Positions 1 through 6,440 of a stretch of 18,370 nucleotides of DNA are shown here, piece by piece. Position 1 is the stretch's first letter, and each line of letters starts with the position of its first letter. The stretch is taken from the NCBI GenBank assembly GCA_043748985.1, contig JAYVEG010000055.1, positions 1 to 18,370 of the forward strand. Direction: 5' to 3'. Source of the DNA: JBBROS01 sp043748985 (GTDB lineage Bacteria; Pseudomonadota; Alphaproteobacteria; Acetobacterales; Acetobacteraceae). The position numbers and the translations under genes were made by a program. Under the pieces are notes generated by a model. The model saw nothing but the letters and a program-made list of their open reading frames with translations, ran no database searches and had not been told where the DNA came from.

Positions 1-182
1 CCATGCCGCAAACGCCAAAGGCCCTCACCGAACGCCTATATTCCAAGATCGACCCCATGCTCAAACGCGCCGCCGAACGCAACGTCGTCGCCCACCTGCT
101 CAAACTGGCCGAGGACGGCCACGCCGAACCCGACGGCGCCAGCTGGGTCGCTAGCCCCCGACCGCCGTCAAGCACAGGCTGA
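1..182 (+). CDS. MBL-fold metallohydrolase, C-terminal fragment
   Basis: This is the last part of a gene that begins outside the window; the open frame runs from the left edge to TGA at 180-182. The visible residues contain ALTERLYSKIDP followed by AAERNVVAHLLKLAEDG. That combination (ERLY..., then ERNV.AHL.KL..DG.A) is the C-terminal winged-helix segment that follows the metal-binding domain in a large group of metallo-beta-lactamase-fold hydrolases (RNase Z / glyoxalase II-like). The metal-binding HxHxDH motif would be upstream and is not seen. The tail after GASWV is poor in family character and overlaps the end of the convergent minus-strand small gene by 32 nt. The family call rests on about 40 residues; the substrate cannot be told. 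Confidence 0.6.
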   Translation, partial: MPQTPKALTERLYSKIDPMLKRAAERNVVAHLLKLAEDGHAEPDGASWVASPRPPSSTG

Positions 183-384
183 TCAGCGGCGTCGGTTCCG
201 CCGTCTGCGCCGCACCCACACCCGCCTGCATCTGACCACTCCGCGCCAAGGCCGTCTGCGCCGCGGCATCCGGCGACACCCGCACCAACCCTGTGGTTCC
301 CGCAATCACACCAAGCCACACTGCCAACGTCAGCGCGATCGGATCCAGACCCGGCTGATCCTCGTCCCGTTGATCCTGAGCCAT
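151..384 (-). CDS. Small single-helix membrane protein, hypothetical
   Basis: This 77-residue open frame begins at ATG (382-384); a GTG codon immediately before it (385-387) is an alternative start. The N-terminus is highly charged (AQDQRDEDQPG) and is followed by one hydrophobic stretch, roughly residues 16-36 (PIALTLAVWLGVIAGTTGLV), then an Ala/Gln/Thr-rich tail with no catalytic motif. It would be a single-pass inner-membrane protein. The ribosome-binding site is weak (a GCGGGG-like run about 5 nt upstream). It ends inside the convergent hydrolase gene, the two reading frames overlapping by 32 nt. I do not recognise a family. Its reality rests on the hydrophobic segment and on the palindrome 69 bp upstream, so this is a tentative gene. 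Confidence 0.45.
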   Translation of the reverse strand: MAQDQRDEDQPGLDPIALTLAVWLGVIAGTTGLVRVSPDAAAQTALARSGQMQAGVGAAQTAEPTPLISLCLTAVGG

Positions 385-452
385 CACAACCCCGCTTCAG
401 ATACATCCGCCGAGTAGAACGATAGGATGGAAGATCGGTTAACCGCACACAG

Positions 453-475
453 GACTTTGTGCACTGCACAAAGTC
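453..475. promoter_or_regulatory. Perfect 23-bp palindrome, probable operator
   Basis: The half-site GACTTTGTGCA (453-463) is followed by a single C (464) and then by its exact reverse complement, TGCACAAAGTC (465-475). Eleven matched base pairs around one central base in a non-coding gap is the form expected of a homodimeric repressor operator. A second, shorter perfect palindrome, CGGTTAACCG, lies at 436-445, between this site and the small membrane-protein gene that starts at 384. The TGCA-N-TGCA core recalls the TGC-rich sites described for the polyhydroxyalkanoate repressor PhaR in other alphaproteobacteria, but that assignment is only a guess. The rest of the 385-608 gap shows nothing I can name. 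Confidence 0.55.
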
Positions 476-608
476 ATCCGACGATCAACGACGGTTACCC
501 CGTCCTGGTCGTCCCAGGCATGACCATGAAGAACATCCAGCGGGTCCAGCGCCCTTCGCATCGCCACCGCCACGCAACCCAACCGCTCGCCGTCTCGGGC
601 CGCTCGTA

Positions 609-974
609 TCAGTTCGGCGAAAACGGTAGCCGCAAGCTCAACCCAGCCCCCGGCTTCACCCGCTTCTCCTGCTCCGCCTGCGCGGTCGAGCCTTTCCCGA
701 ACGCCTCACCCCGATATTGGTCCGACCGAGTGAACAGGCTCGGGCCCACCGACGGCGCCGTTGCCGCCTTCGGCGTCGACAGCTCCACATCCCGGTTAGG
801 CGTCGGCGCCGGCTGATACTTCGTCGGCGGCACGGCCAAAGGCGGGGCAGGGGGCACCGGCAGTGAAGAACCCGGCGCCGGAACCGTCAGGTTGAACCCT
901 CGATCCGAACTCGCCGCCGCCGCCAGCAATGGCGCCGCCATCCCAACCAGCAATACCCGCAGAACTCGCTTCAC
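609..974 (-). CDS. Proline-rich exported protein, hypothetical
   Basis: This 121-residue protein starts with GTG at 972-974, overlapping the TGA stop of the upstream Nudix gene (971-973) in a GTGA arrangement, which suggests translational coupling. Residues 1-21 form a clean Sec-type signal peptide: positive MKRVLR, hydrophobic VLLVGMAAPLLAAAA. Residues 30-60 are Pro/Ala-rich (VPAPGSSLPVPPAPPLAVPP), as in periplasmic spacer regions, and the remainder is polar with no cysteine. The frame stays open much further upstream, but that part is the antisense-like shadow of the Nudix coding region (Gly/Arg-rich), so the GTG is the sensible start. I do not recognise a family. A periplasmic or envelope-associated location is inferred from the signal peptide only. 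Confidence 0.6.
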   Translation of the reverse strand: MKRVLRVLLVGMAAPLLAAAASSDRGFNLTVPAPGSSLPVPPAPPLAVPPTKYQPAPTPNRDVELSTPKAATAPSVGPSLFTRSDQYRGEAFGKGSTAQAEQEKRVKPGAGLSLRLPFSPN

Positions 975-1552
975 AACGCAGTCTCCGCCAGCCTCGCTAC
1001 CCCACGCGGGTCGCTCGCCGGGTTGGTCGCAGGCGCCCCCAGCGGTCCGTCCCCCCGATCCCGCCAGGCCTGCAGGGCCCACGTTACCGAAGGGAACGCG
1101 ATCTCTTCCCACGGGATCTCGTCCCAGCCGAACAACGCGACCGCCTGGCTCTCTGGACCTGCGCCGAACCGAGCCTCGCCCTCGAACCGCGCCCGGAAGA
1201 TCACCTGGACCTGCCCGATCCTGCTGATGCTGTACACCGCCAACACGCCATCCAGCGCAATCCGCGCCTCCGCCTCTTCCCACGCTTCCCGCATGGCCCC
1301 TTCCTCGACCGTCTCCTGCAATTCCAGATACCCGGCCGGCAGCGTCCAGAACCCCCGCCGCGGCTCGATATCGCGCCGGCATAGCAGCACTCGACCCCCA
1401 TGCACGACCACGGACCCCGTCACCACCTTGGGGTTCTCATAGGCCACATACCCGCACTGCGTGCACACGGACCGCTCCATCGTATCCCCGGCGGGAATGG
1501 TTCGGCTGAATGCAGGGCGGGTCGTTGATGACATGCTCACAGCGTGGGACAT
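971..1552 (-). CDS. Nudix hydrolase with short zinc-ribbon-like N-terminus
   Basis: Nudix enzymes cleave nucleoside diphosphates linked to another moiety, using Mg2+ held by the Nudix-box glutamates. In this 193-residue protein the box spans residues 74-96: G74-x5-E80-x7-R88-E89-x2-E92-E93, with Glu at 95 where the consensus has Gly. N-terminal to it is CTQCGYVAYENPKVV (Cys30, Cys33), typical of the zinc-ribbon Nudix group, although only one CxxC pair is present. The preceding TIPAGD motif recurs in relatives, which supports the ATG at 1550-1552 rather than an internal start. The C-terminal FGWDEIPWEEIAFPSVTWAL segment is also family-like. It lies 68 bp downstream of the acyl-CoA synthetase on the same strand and is coupled to the exported protein. 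The substrate is unknown; ADP-ribose, NADH or CoA-type substrates are possible. Confidence 0.85.
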   Translation of the reverse strand: MSHAVSMSSTTRPAFSRTIPAGDTMERSVCTQCGYVAYENPKVVTGSVVVHGGRVLLCRRDIEPRRGFWTLPAGYLELQETVEEGAMREAWEEAEARIALDGVLAVYSISRIGQVQVIFRARFEGEARFGAGPESQAVALFGWDEIPWEEIAFPSVTWALQAWRDRGDGPLGAPATNPASDPRGVARLAETAL

Positions 1553-1620
1553 CGGCTATTCCCGTTCAAGCCCACCCACGTCACCACGATCCCCCGTCAC
1601 CCGGATATTCACCTGGATGT

Positions 1621-3312
1621 TCACGCAGTGTGTTCTTCCCGCACACCCAGCTCCGCCTGCATCGCCCGCCGCATCAGGAATTTCTGCATCTTGCCCGTCA
1701 CCGTCATGGGAAAGGCCTCCACGAAGCGGACATACCGTGGCACTTTCTGGTGCGCGATCCGGCCGCGGCAATAGGCCTGCACCGCCGCCTCGTCCAGTTC
1801 GGCATCCGGCCGCAGCTTGATCCAGGCGCACAGCTCCTCGCCATAACGCGGATCGGGCACCCCGAACACCTGAACGTCCTGGATGGCGGGGTGCCCGTAC
1901 AGATACTCCTCGACCTCGCGGGGATAAACGTTCTCGCCACCTCGGATTACCACGTCCTTGATCCGGCCCACGATGTTGCAGAACCCCTCCGCGTCGATCA
2001 CAGCCAGGTCGCCCGTGTGCATCCATCGCGCTGCGTCGATCACCCCGGCCGTCCGTTCGGGGTCGTTCCAATAACCCAGCATCACGCTATAGCCCCGCGT
2101 GCACAGCTCACCCGCCACCCCCCGCGGCACGATCCGCCCCCCCGCATCGACGATCTTCGCCTCCAGATGCGGATGGATCCGCCCCACCGTGCTCACCCGC
2201 CGCTCCAGCGGATCCGCCGTCGACGACTGGAAACTCACCGGGCTCGTCTCCGTCATCCCATAGCAGATGGTGATCTCCCGTAGGTGCATCCGCTCCACTG
2301 CCCGCTTCATCACCTCGATCGGACAGGGCGACCCCGCCATGATCCCCGTCCGCAGGCTGCTGAGATCGAAGCGCGAGAACTCCGGGTGGTCCATCTCCGC
2401 GATGAACATGGTCGGCACCCCATGCAGCCCGGTGCACCGCTCCGCCGCCACCGTCTCCAGCGTCGCCAACGGATCGAACCCCTCGCCGGGATACACCATC
2501 GTGGCCCCATGCGTCGTGCAGGCCAGATTGCCCAGCACCATCCCAAAGCAGTGATACAGCGGCACCGGAATGCACAGCCGGTCCGCCTCCGTCAGCTTCA
2601 TGGCGTCGCCGATGAACAGCCCGTTGTTCAGGATGTTGTGGTGCGTCAGCGTCGCACCCTTCGGCGCCCCCGTGGTGCCCGACGTGAACTGGATGTTGAT
2701 GGGGTCGTCGAACTGCAGCGTTGCCCCCACCTCCGCGAGCCGGGTCACATCCGCGGGCCCGGCCATCCCGGCCACGTCCTCGAACGCGATCGTCCCCGGC
2801 GCATGGCCCCCGATCTGCACCACGATCTCCAACGATGGAACGCGCCCCGACACCAACCGGCCCGCAGCACTCCCCGCCAACTCCGGCACCAGCTCCGTCA
2901 GCATCCCGATATAGTCGCTCGTCTTGAACCGAGTTGCCGTGATCAGCGCCCGGCACCCCACCATGTTCAGCGCGAATTCCAACTCCGTCAGCCGATACGA
3001 CGGGTTGATGTTCACTAGGATGATCCCGGCCTTCGCGGTGGCGAACTGCGTCACCACCCACTCCGCATTGTTCAGCGACCAGATCCCCACCCGGTCCCCC
3101 CGAACCAGCCCCAACGCCAACAGCCCGGCCGCAAACGCCTCCGCCCGCGCCTTCAACTCGGCATAGCTCCACCGCACCCCCTGTGACGGCACCACCAGCG
3201 CCAGCGTGTTCGGCACCCGCGCCGCCGTCCGATCCAGGTTTTCGCCCACTGTCTCGCCCAGCAGCGGCCGATCGACCGCCCCATTCACATAACTCGGCGC
3301 GCTCATGGTCAT
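1621..3312 (-). CDS. Acyl-CoA synthetase (AMP-binding, ACSF2/FadD-like)
   Basis: This 563-residue ANL-superfamily ligase would activate a carboxylic acid to its CoA thioester through an acyl-adenylate in the cytoplasm. The P-loop FTSGTTGAPKG is at residues 209-219, the A5 motif YGMTETSP at 351-358, MHTGD at 431-435, the hinge GRIKDVVIRGGENVYP at 449-464, and the adenylation lysine is Lys541 in TVTGKMQKF. Length and motif order are complete. The N-terminal NGAVDRPLLGETVGENLDRTA segment is typical of the medium-chain ACSF2-like branch often found beside isovaleryl-CoA dehydrogenase in leucine/isovalerate clusters. The start is ATG at 3310-3312, preceded by GGGAG; a second ATG lies two codons later. 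It is transcribed away from isovaleryl-CoA dehydrogenase. Chain-length preference (isovalerate versus longer fatty acids) cannot be read from the sequence. Confidence 0.92.
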   Translation of the reverse strand: MTMSAPSYVNGAVDRPLLGETVGENLDRTAARVPNTLALVVPSQGVRWSYAELKARAEAFAAGLLALGLVRGDRVGIWSLNNAEWVVTQFATAKAGIILVNINPSYRLTELEFALNMVGCRALITATRFKTSDYIGMLTELVPELAGSAAGRLVSGRVPSLEIVVQIGGHAPGTIAFEDVAGMAGPADVTRLAEVGATLQFDDPINIQFTSGTTGAPKGATLTHHNILNNGLFIGDAMKLTEADRLCIPVPLYHCFGMVLGNLACTTHGATMVYPGEGFDPLATLETVAAERCTGLHGVPTMFIAEMDHPEFSRFDLSSLRTGIMAGSPCPIEVMKRAVERMHLREITICYGMTETSPVSFQSSTADPLERRVSTVGRIHPHLEAKIVDAGGRIVPRGVAGELCTRGYSVMLGYWNDPERTAGVIDAARWMHTGDLAVIDAEGFCNIVGRIKDVVIRGGENVYPREVEEYLYGHPAIQDVQVFGVPDPRYGEELCAWIKLRPDAELDEAAVQAYCRGRIAHQKVPRYVRFVEAFPMTVTGKMQKFLMRRAMQAELGVREEHTA

Positions 3313-3361
3313 CCGCCGCTCCCAGCCCTATTGTTAATCCAGAGACAAAAGGAAACGCCGC
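3313..3361. promoter_or_regulatory. 49-bp divergent gap between acyl-CoA synthetase and ivd
   Basis: Both genes must be expressed from this 49-bp interval or from promoters that reach into the coding regions. The plus strand carries AAAAGGA at about 3347-3353, a good ribosome-binding site for the GTG of ivd at 3362. The minus strand has GGGAG just before the synthetase ATG. An A/T-rich patch (CTATTGTTAAT, about 3328-3338) is the only likely -10 material. I see no convincing inverted repeat in it. Confidence 0.4.
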
Positions 3362-4543
3362 GTGTCCGCAAGTCTGCTGAACCGCCCCCCCGCCCTCAAC
3401 TTCGACCTCGGCGAGCCCGCCGACATGCTCCGCGCCAGCGTCGAAGCCTTCGCCGCCGACGAGATCGCACCCCGCGCCGCCGCCATCGACCGCGACAACG
3501 ACTTCCCCGCCGACCTGTGGCGCAAGATGGGCGACCTCGGCGTCCTCGGCGTCACCGTCGAGGAAGAATGGGGCGGAGCCGGCATGGGCTACCTCGAACA
3601 CTGCGTCGCCATGGAGGAAATCAGCCGCGCCAGCGCCAGCGTCGGCCTCTCCTACGGTGCCCACAGCAACCTTTGCGTCAACCAAATCCGCAAGAACGGC
3701 ACCGAAGACCAGAAGCGCCGCTACCTGAACAAGCTGGTCACCGGCGAACACGTCGGCGCCCTCGCCATGTCCGAGCCCGGCGCCGGCTCCGACGTCGTCT
3801 CCATGCGCCTGCGCGCCGAAAAGCGCGGCGACCGCTACGTCCTCAACGGCACCAAGATGTGGATCACCAACGGCCCCGAGGCCGACACCCTCGTCGTCTA
3901 CGCGAAAACCGACCCCGAAGCCGGCCACCGCGGCATCACCGCCTTCCTCATCGAAAAGACCTTCCCCGGCTTCCGCTGCGCCCAGAAACTCGACAAGCTC
4001 GGCATGCGCGGCAGCAACACCGGCGAGCTCGTGTTCGAAGACTGCGAAGTCCCGGAGGAGAACGTCCTCGGCGGCCTCAACCGCGGCGTCAACGTGCTCA
4101 TGAGCGGCCTCGACTACGAACGCGCCGTCCTCGCCGCCGGCCCTCTCGGCATCATGCAGGCCTGCATGGACGTGGTCCTCCCCTACATCCACGAGCGCAA
4201 GCAGTTCGGCCAAGCCATCGGCGAGTTCCAGCTCATGCAGGGCAAGATCGCCGACATGTACACGACCATGAATGCCGCCCGCGCATACGTGTACGCCGTC
4301 GCGAAAGCCTGCGACCGCGGTGAAACAACCCGCAAAGACGCCGCCGGCGCGATCCTGTACGCCGCCGAACGCGCCACCTGGATGGCCCTCGAAGCCATCC
4401 AGGTCCTCGGCGGCAACGGCTACGTCAACGACTACCCCACCGGCCGACTTCTCCGCGACGCCAAGCTCTACGAGATCGGCGCCGGCACCAGCGAAATCCG
4501 CCGCATGCTGATCGGCCGCGAATTGTTCAAGGAAACGGCGTGA
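3362..4543 (+). CDS. ivd: Isovaleryl-CoA dehydrogenase
   Basis: This FAD enzyme oxidises isovaleryl-CoA to 3-methylcrotonyl-CoA in leucine degradation and passes electrons to ETF. The 393-residue protein has the full acyl-CoA dehydrogenase fold: LAMSEPGAGSDV (134-145) and MWITNG (166-171) for FAD/substrate binding, and ERKQFGQAIGEFQLMQGKIADM in the third domain. The diagnostic feature is the catalytic base: Glu253 in SGLDYERAVLAAGPLG, the isovaleryl-type position, while the usual C-terminal base position reads YEIGAGTSEIRR without the Glu of YEGT enzymes. It starts at GTG (3362-3364) behind AAAAGGA. No methylcrotonyl-CoA carboxylase gene follows, so the rest of the leucine pathway must lie elsewhere. 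The family assignment is secure. Confidence 0.96.
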   Translation: MSASLLNRPPALNFDLGEPADMLRASVEAFAADEIAPRAAAIDRDNDFPADLWRKMGDLGVLGVTVEEEWGGAGMGYLEHCVAMEEISRASASVGLSYGAHSNLCVNQIRKNGTEDQKRRYLNKLVTGEHVGALAMSEPGAGSDVVSMRLRAEKRGDRYVLNGTKMWITNGPEADTLVVYAKTDPEAGHRGITAFLIEKTFPGFRCAQKLDKLGMRGSNTGELVFEDCEVPEENVLGGLNRGVNVLMSGLDYERAVLAAGPLGIMQACMDVVLPYIHERKQFGQAIGEFQLMQGKIADMYTTMNAARAYVYAVAKACDRGETTRKDAAGAILYAAERATWMALEAIQVLGGNGYVNDYPTGRLLRDAKLYEIGAGTSEIRRMLIGRELFKETA

Positions 4544-4552
4544 CCGAACCAA

Positions 4553-4586
4553 GGGACGCGGTGAAGGCCGCATCTCGGCCCGTCCC
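4553..4586 (+). terminator. Possible stem-loop downstream of ivd
   Basis: GGGACG (4553-4558) pairs with CGTCCC (4581-4586), and within it GGCCG (4566-4570) pairs with CGGCC (4576-4580) around a CATCT loop, with CGGTGAA unpaired on the left arm. It begins 9 nt after the ivd stop. No T-run follows, so it may be a 3'-end-stabilising hairpin or a Rho-assisted terminator instead of an intrinsic one. The remainder of the gap up to 4768 holds nothing I can identify. Confidence 0.35.
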
Positions 4587-4768
4587 AATGCCGTAACAGA
4601 CCAGCAGGCTTGGCTACCGCATCACCTTCGGACGGCTCAACACCTGCCCGGAGACTTCTCGTCGGCCGTTGAACGATCCGACAGGCCGACACCGTATCGG
4701 CCGCTGCAGGACACCTGTAGAAGACCACGTGGAGCACAACGACGTCGTTGCCGATGTTGTCCCCGACC

Positions 4769-4782
4769 TTGATCCAGGTCAA
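4769..4782 (+). promoter_or_regulatory. FNR/FixK-type binding site
   Basis: TTGATCCAGGTCAA matches the FixK/Anr pattern TTGA-N6-TCAA exactly and the FNR consensus TTGAT-N4-ATCAA with one change. Its centre (4775.5) lies about 41 bp upstream of the start site expected from the -10 element at 4804-4809, the spacing of class II activation by CRP/FNR-family proteins. The only plausible target is the DUF1476 gene starting at 4838. This predicts induction at low oxygen. Confidence 0.65.
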
Positions 4783-4803
4783 AAGATGGCTCACGCCATA
4801 TGC

Positions 4804-4809
4804 TAGCAT
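4804..4809 (+). promoter_or_regulatory. Extended -10 element for the DUF1476 gene
   Basis: TAGCAT preceded by TGC (4801-4803) fits an extended -10 (TGn-TAnnAT). No good -35 hexamer is present at the usual distance; instead the FNR/FixK-type box occupies that position, as in activator-dependent promoters. Transcription would begin near 4816, leaving a leader of about 20 nt that carries the ribosome-binding site GAGGGAGG. Confidence 0.45.
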
Positions 4810-4837
4810 CCCGTAACTCGACACGAGGGAGGCCAAA

Positions 4838-5164
4838 ATGACCACATTCGACGAACGCGAACGCGGTTTCGAAGCGAAGTTCGCTCACGAGCAGGACCAG
4901 CAATTCCGCGTCACCGCCCGTCGCGACAAGCTCTTCGCCGAATGGGCCGCCAAGGAATTGAAGCTCTCACCCGAAGACAGCGCATCCCTGATGCAAACCG
5001 TCATCCACCTGTCCAATGGCCCCGGCCATGACGACCGCCTGCTCGACCACATGACGACCCTCTTTACCGAACGCCCCGACTTCCCACTCCGCACCTGGCT
5101 CGGCGCAAACCTTGCAACCTGCGCGATCGACGCCCACGCCGAGGTCATCAAGGCCCTCGCCTGA
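4838..5164 (+). CDS. DUF1476 / ATP-synthase inhibitor zeta-family protein, diverged
   Basis: The zeta subunit of alphaproteobacterial F1FO-ATP synthase blocks ATP hydrolysis by inserting its N-terminal region into F1. The N-terminal 40 residues of this 108-residue protein match the family strongly: MTTFDERERGFEAKFAHEQD, then FRVTARRDKLFAEWAAKEL. After residue 43 the resemblance weakens: instead of the usual acidic stretch and C-terminal helix it reads LSPEDSASLMQTVIHLSNGPGHDDRLLDH and ends in TWLGANLATCAIDAHAEVIKALA. It may therefore be a specialised paralogue and not the housekeeping zeta. The start ATG follows a very strong GAGGGAGG. It is preceded by an FNR/FixK-type promoter, which would make the protein a low-oxygen product; blocking wasteful ATP hydrolysis when respiration fails is a sensible but inferred role. 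It ends 14 nt from a convergent pseudogene. Confidence 0.8.
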   Translation: MTTFDERERGFEAKFAHEQDQQFRVTARRDKLFAEWAAKELKLSPEDSASLMQTVIHLSNGPGHDDRLLDHMTTLFTERPDFPLRTWLGANLATCAIDAHAEVIKALA

Positions 5165-5178
5165 CCGAACCGTCCTGA

Positions 5179-6397
5179 TCACCCCTTCTGCAGGTTCCAG
5201 AACACCGGCGAAGCCCCGCTGACGATCCCCGTCACGTTGCTTCGCCAGGCGCTCGGGTTGAACCACTGCCCGGTCGGGATATACGGCACTTCCTCGGACA
5301 CCGTCCGCTGGATGTCCGCCGCCACAGCCTGCTGTGCCGCCAGATCCGGAGCATCCACCCACGCGCCCCGCAGCGCCTGCAACCGCGGGCTGCTCGGCCA
5401 CCCGAACCACCCGGCCTTGCCCAACCCCCGGATCATGTTGTTCGAGATCGGGCTGGCCACCTGATACCCCCAGCGCCGCCGTGCAGAACGTGCTCCAGCC
5501 GCCCTTCTCAACCGGCTCCTGGCTCGCTCGCCGGCTGATCATCGTGCCGAAATCCGTCGCCACGAAATCCACGTTCAGCCCCACCTCGCGGAACAGCGCC
5601 TCCGTCATCGTCGCCACAGCCCCGATCGTCGGGTAATCCGTCGGCCCCAGCAGGACAACCCGCTCGCCCTTATAGCCGCTCGCCTTCACCAGCCGCCGCG
5701 CCTCGTCCAGGTCCCGCAGCCCCGTCAGCGCCTCCAGACCGGCCCCGTTCGCCAATGGCGTGCCCGGCGGGAACACGCCCACGCCGGTCCGCTTGAAGTC
5801 CGCCTGGTCGCCGATCACCGCCGACAGATACGTCGCGTGGTTCAACGCCGGCAACAGCGCCTGGCGCAGCTTCGGGTTGTCGAACGGCGGGTTCAGATGG
5901 TTGAACACCACCACGCCCACCGCCCCGAACGGATCGAAGTTCTTCACCACGATGTCCCGGTTCCGCTTCAACATCGGCGCCAGGTCGATCAGCGGCTGCT
6001 CCACCCAATCCACCTCGCCCGATTGCAACGCCGCCGCCGCCGTGGCGGAATCCGGCATGATCAGCCACTCCACCCGGTCCAGATTGACCACCTTCGCCCC
6101 GGCGCTGAACGACGGCACGCCCACCCCCGGCACGTAATCCGTATTCCGCGCATACACGACCTTGGACCCGCTGACCCACTCATCGGCCACGAACCGGAAC
6201 GGCCCGCTGCCCACGAAGCTGTCGATCGCCTTGAACGCGTCCGTCTTGGCCACCCGCTCCGGCATCATGAAGCAGGAGTTCGCCCCCAGCGCCAACAGCA
6301 TCATCGGGAACGGCTTGCTCGTCCGGATCTCGAACCGCCTGTCGTCCAGCACCGTCATGCTGTCCAGCCGGCTCGCCAGCCCCCGCCTGCGCCGCAA
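5179..6397 (-). pseudogene. ABC transporter substrate-binding protein (family 5), truncated and frameshifted
   Basis: The intact relatives are periplasmic dipeptide/oligopeptide-type solute-binding proteins (SBP_bac_5) of about 520-540 residues. About 406 codons remain. The preserved part reads through DDRRFEIRTSKPFPMMLLAL, VGSGPFRF, GPTDYPTIGAVATMTEALFREVGLNVD and RRASQEPVEKGGWS. The frame then breaks at a run of five C on the plus strand (5467-5471): removing one base restores LGYQVASPISNNMIRGL and the C-terminal GWFGWPSSPRLQALRGAWVDAPDLAAQQ...VPYIPTGQWFNP to the stop at 5179-5181. The signal peptide and about the first 120-130 residues are missing; the recognisable frame starts near 6397 with only TTG as a start and an in-frame stop at about 6431-6433. 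pyrF begins 44 bp beyond, so the 5' part was deleted. The frameshift alone could be a sequencing error; the truncation could not. Confidence 0.85.
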
Positions 6398-6440
6398 TCC
6401 CGCCCTATGAATTTCGCCGCCTCGACATTAGACCGAAGCA

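Noticed and set aside
427..816. A plus-strand open frame of 129 codons at the 453-475 palindrome.
   Set aside because: It crosses the palindrome and then runs antisense to the exported protein gene; the sequence has no family features and the start lacks a ribosome-binding site.
3331..4323. A 330-codon plus-strand frame within ivd.
   Set aside because: It is an out-of-frame reading of ivd, extremely Arg/Pro-rich, and the ivd frame has unmistakable motifs.
2108..4588. A continuous minus-strand open frame of 826 codons opposite ivd and running into the acyl-CoA synthetase gene.
   Set aside because: It is low-complexity (Gly/Ala/Val/Asp-rich), lies antisense to two clearly identified enzymes, and is explained by the C/G bias of their third codon positions.
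4468..4845. A minus-strand frame covering the gap upstream of the DUF1476 gene.
   Set aside because: It runs through the FNR-type box and the promoter, has no recognisable motif, and overlaps ivd antisense.
4541..5170. Identical TGACCGAACC sequences at the stop codons of ivd and the DUF1476 gene, considered as a duplication or recombination scar.
   Set aside because: Ten matching bases without any flanking similarity can easily arise by chance.
5460..5480. The frameshift in the binding-protein remnant as a programmed frameshift.
   Set aside because: The gene also lacks its 5' third and there is no slippery heptamer plus stem-loop; decay or a base-calling error in the five-C run is simpler.
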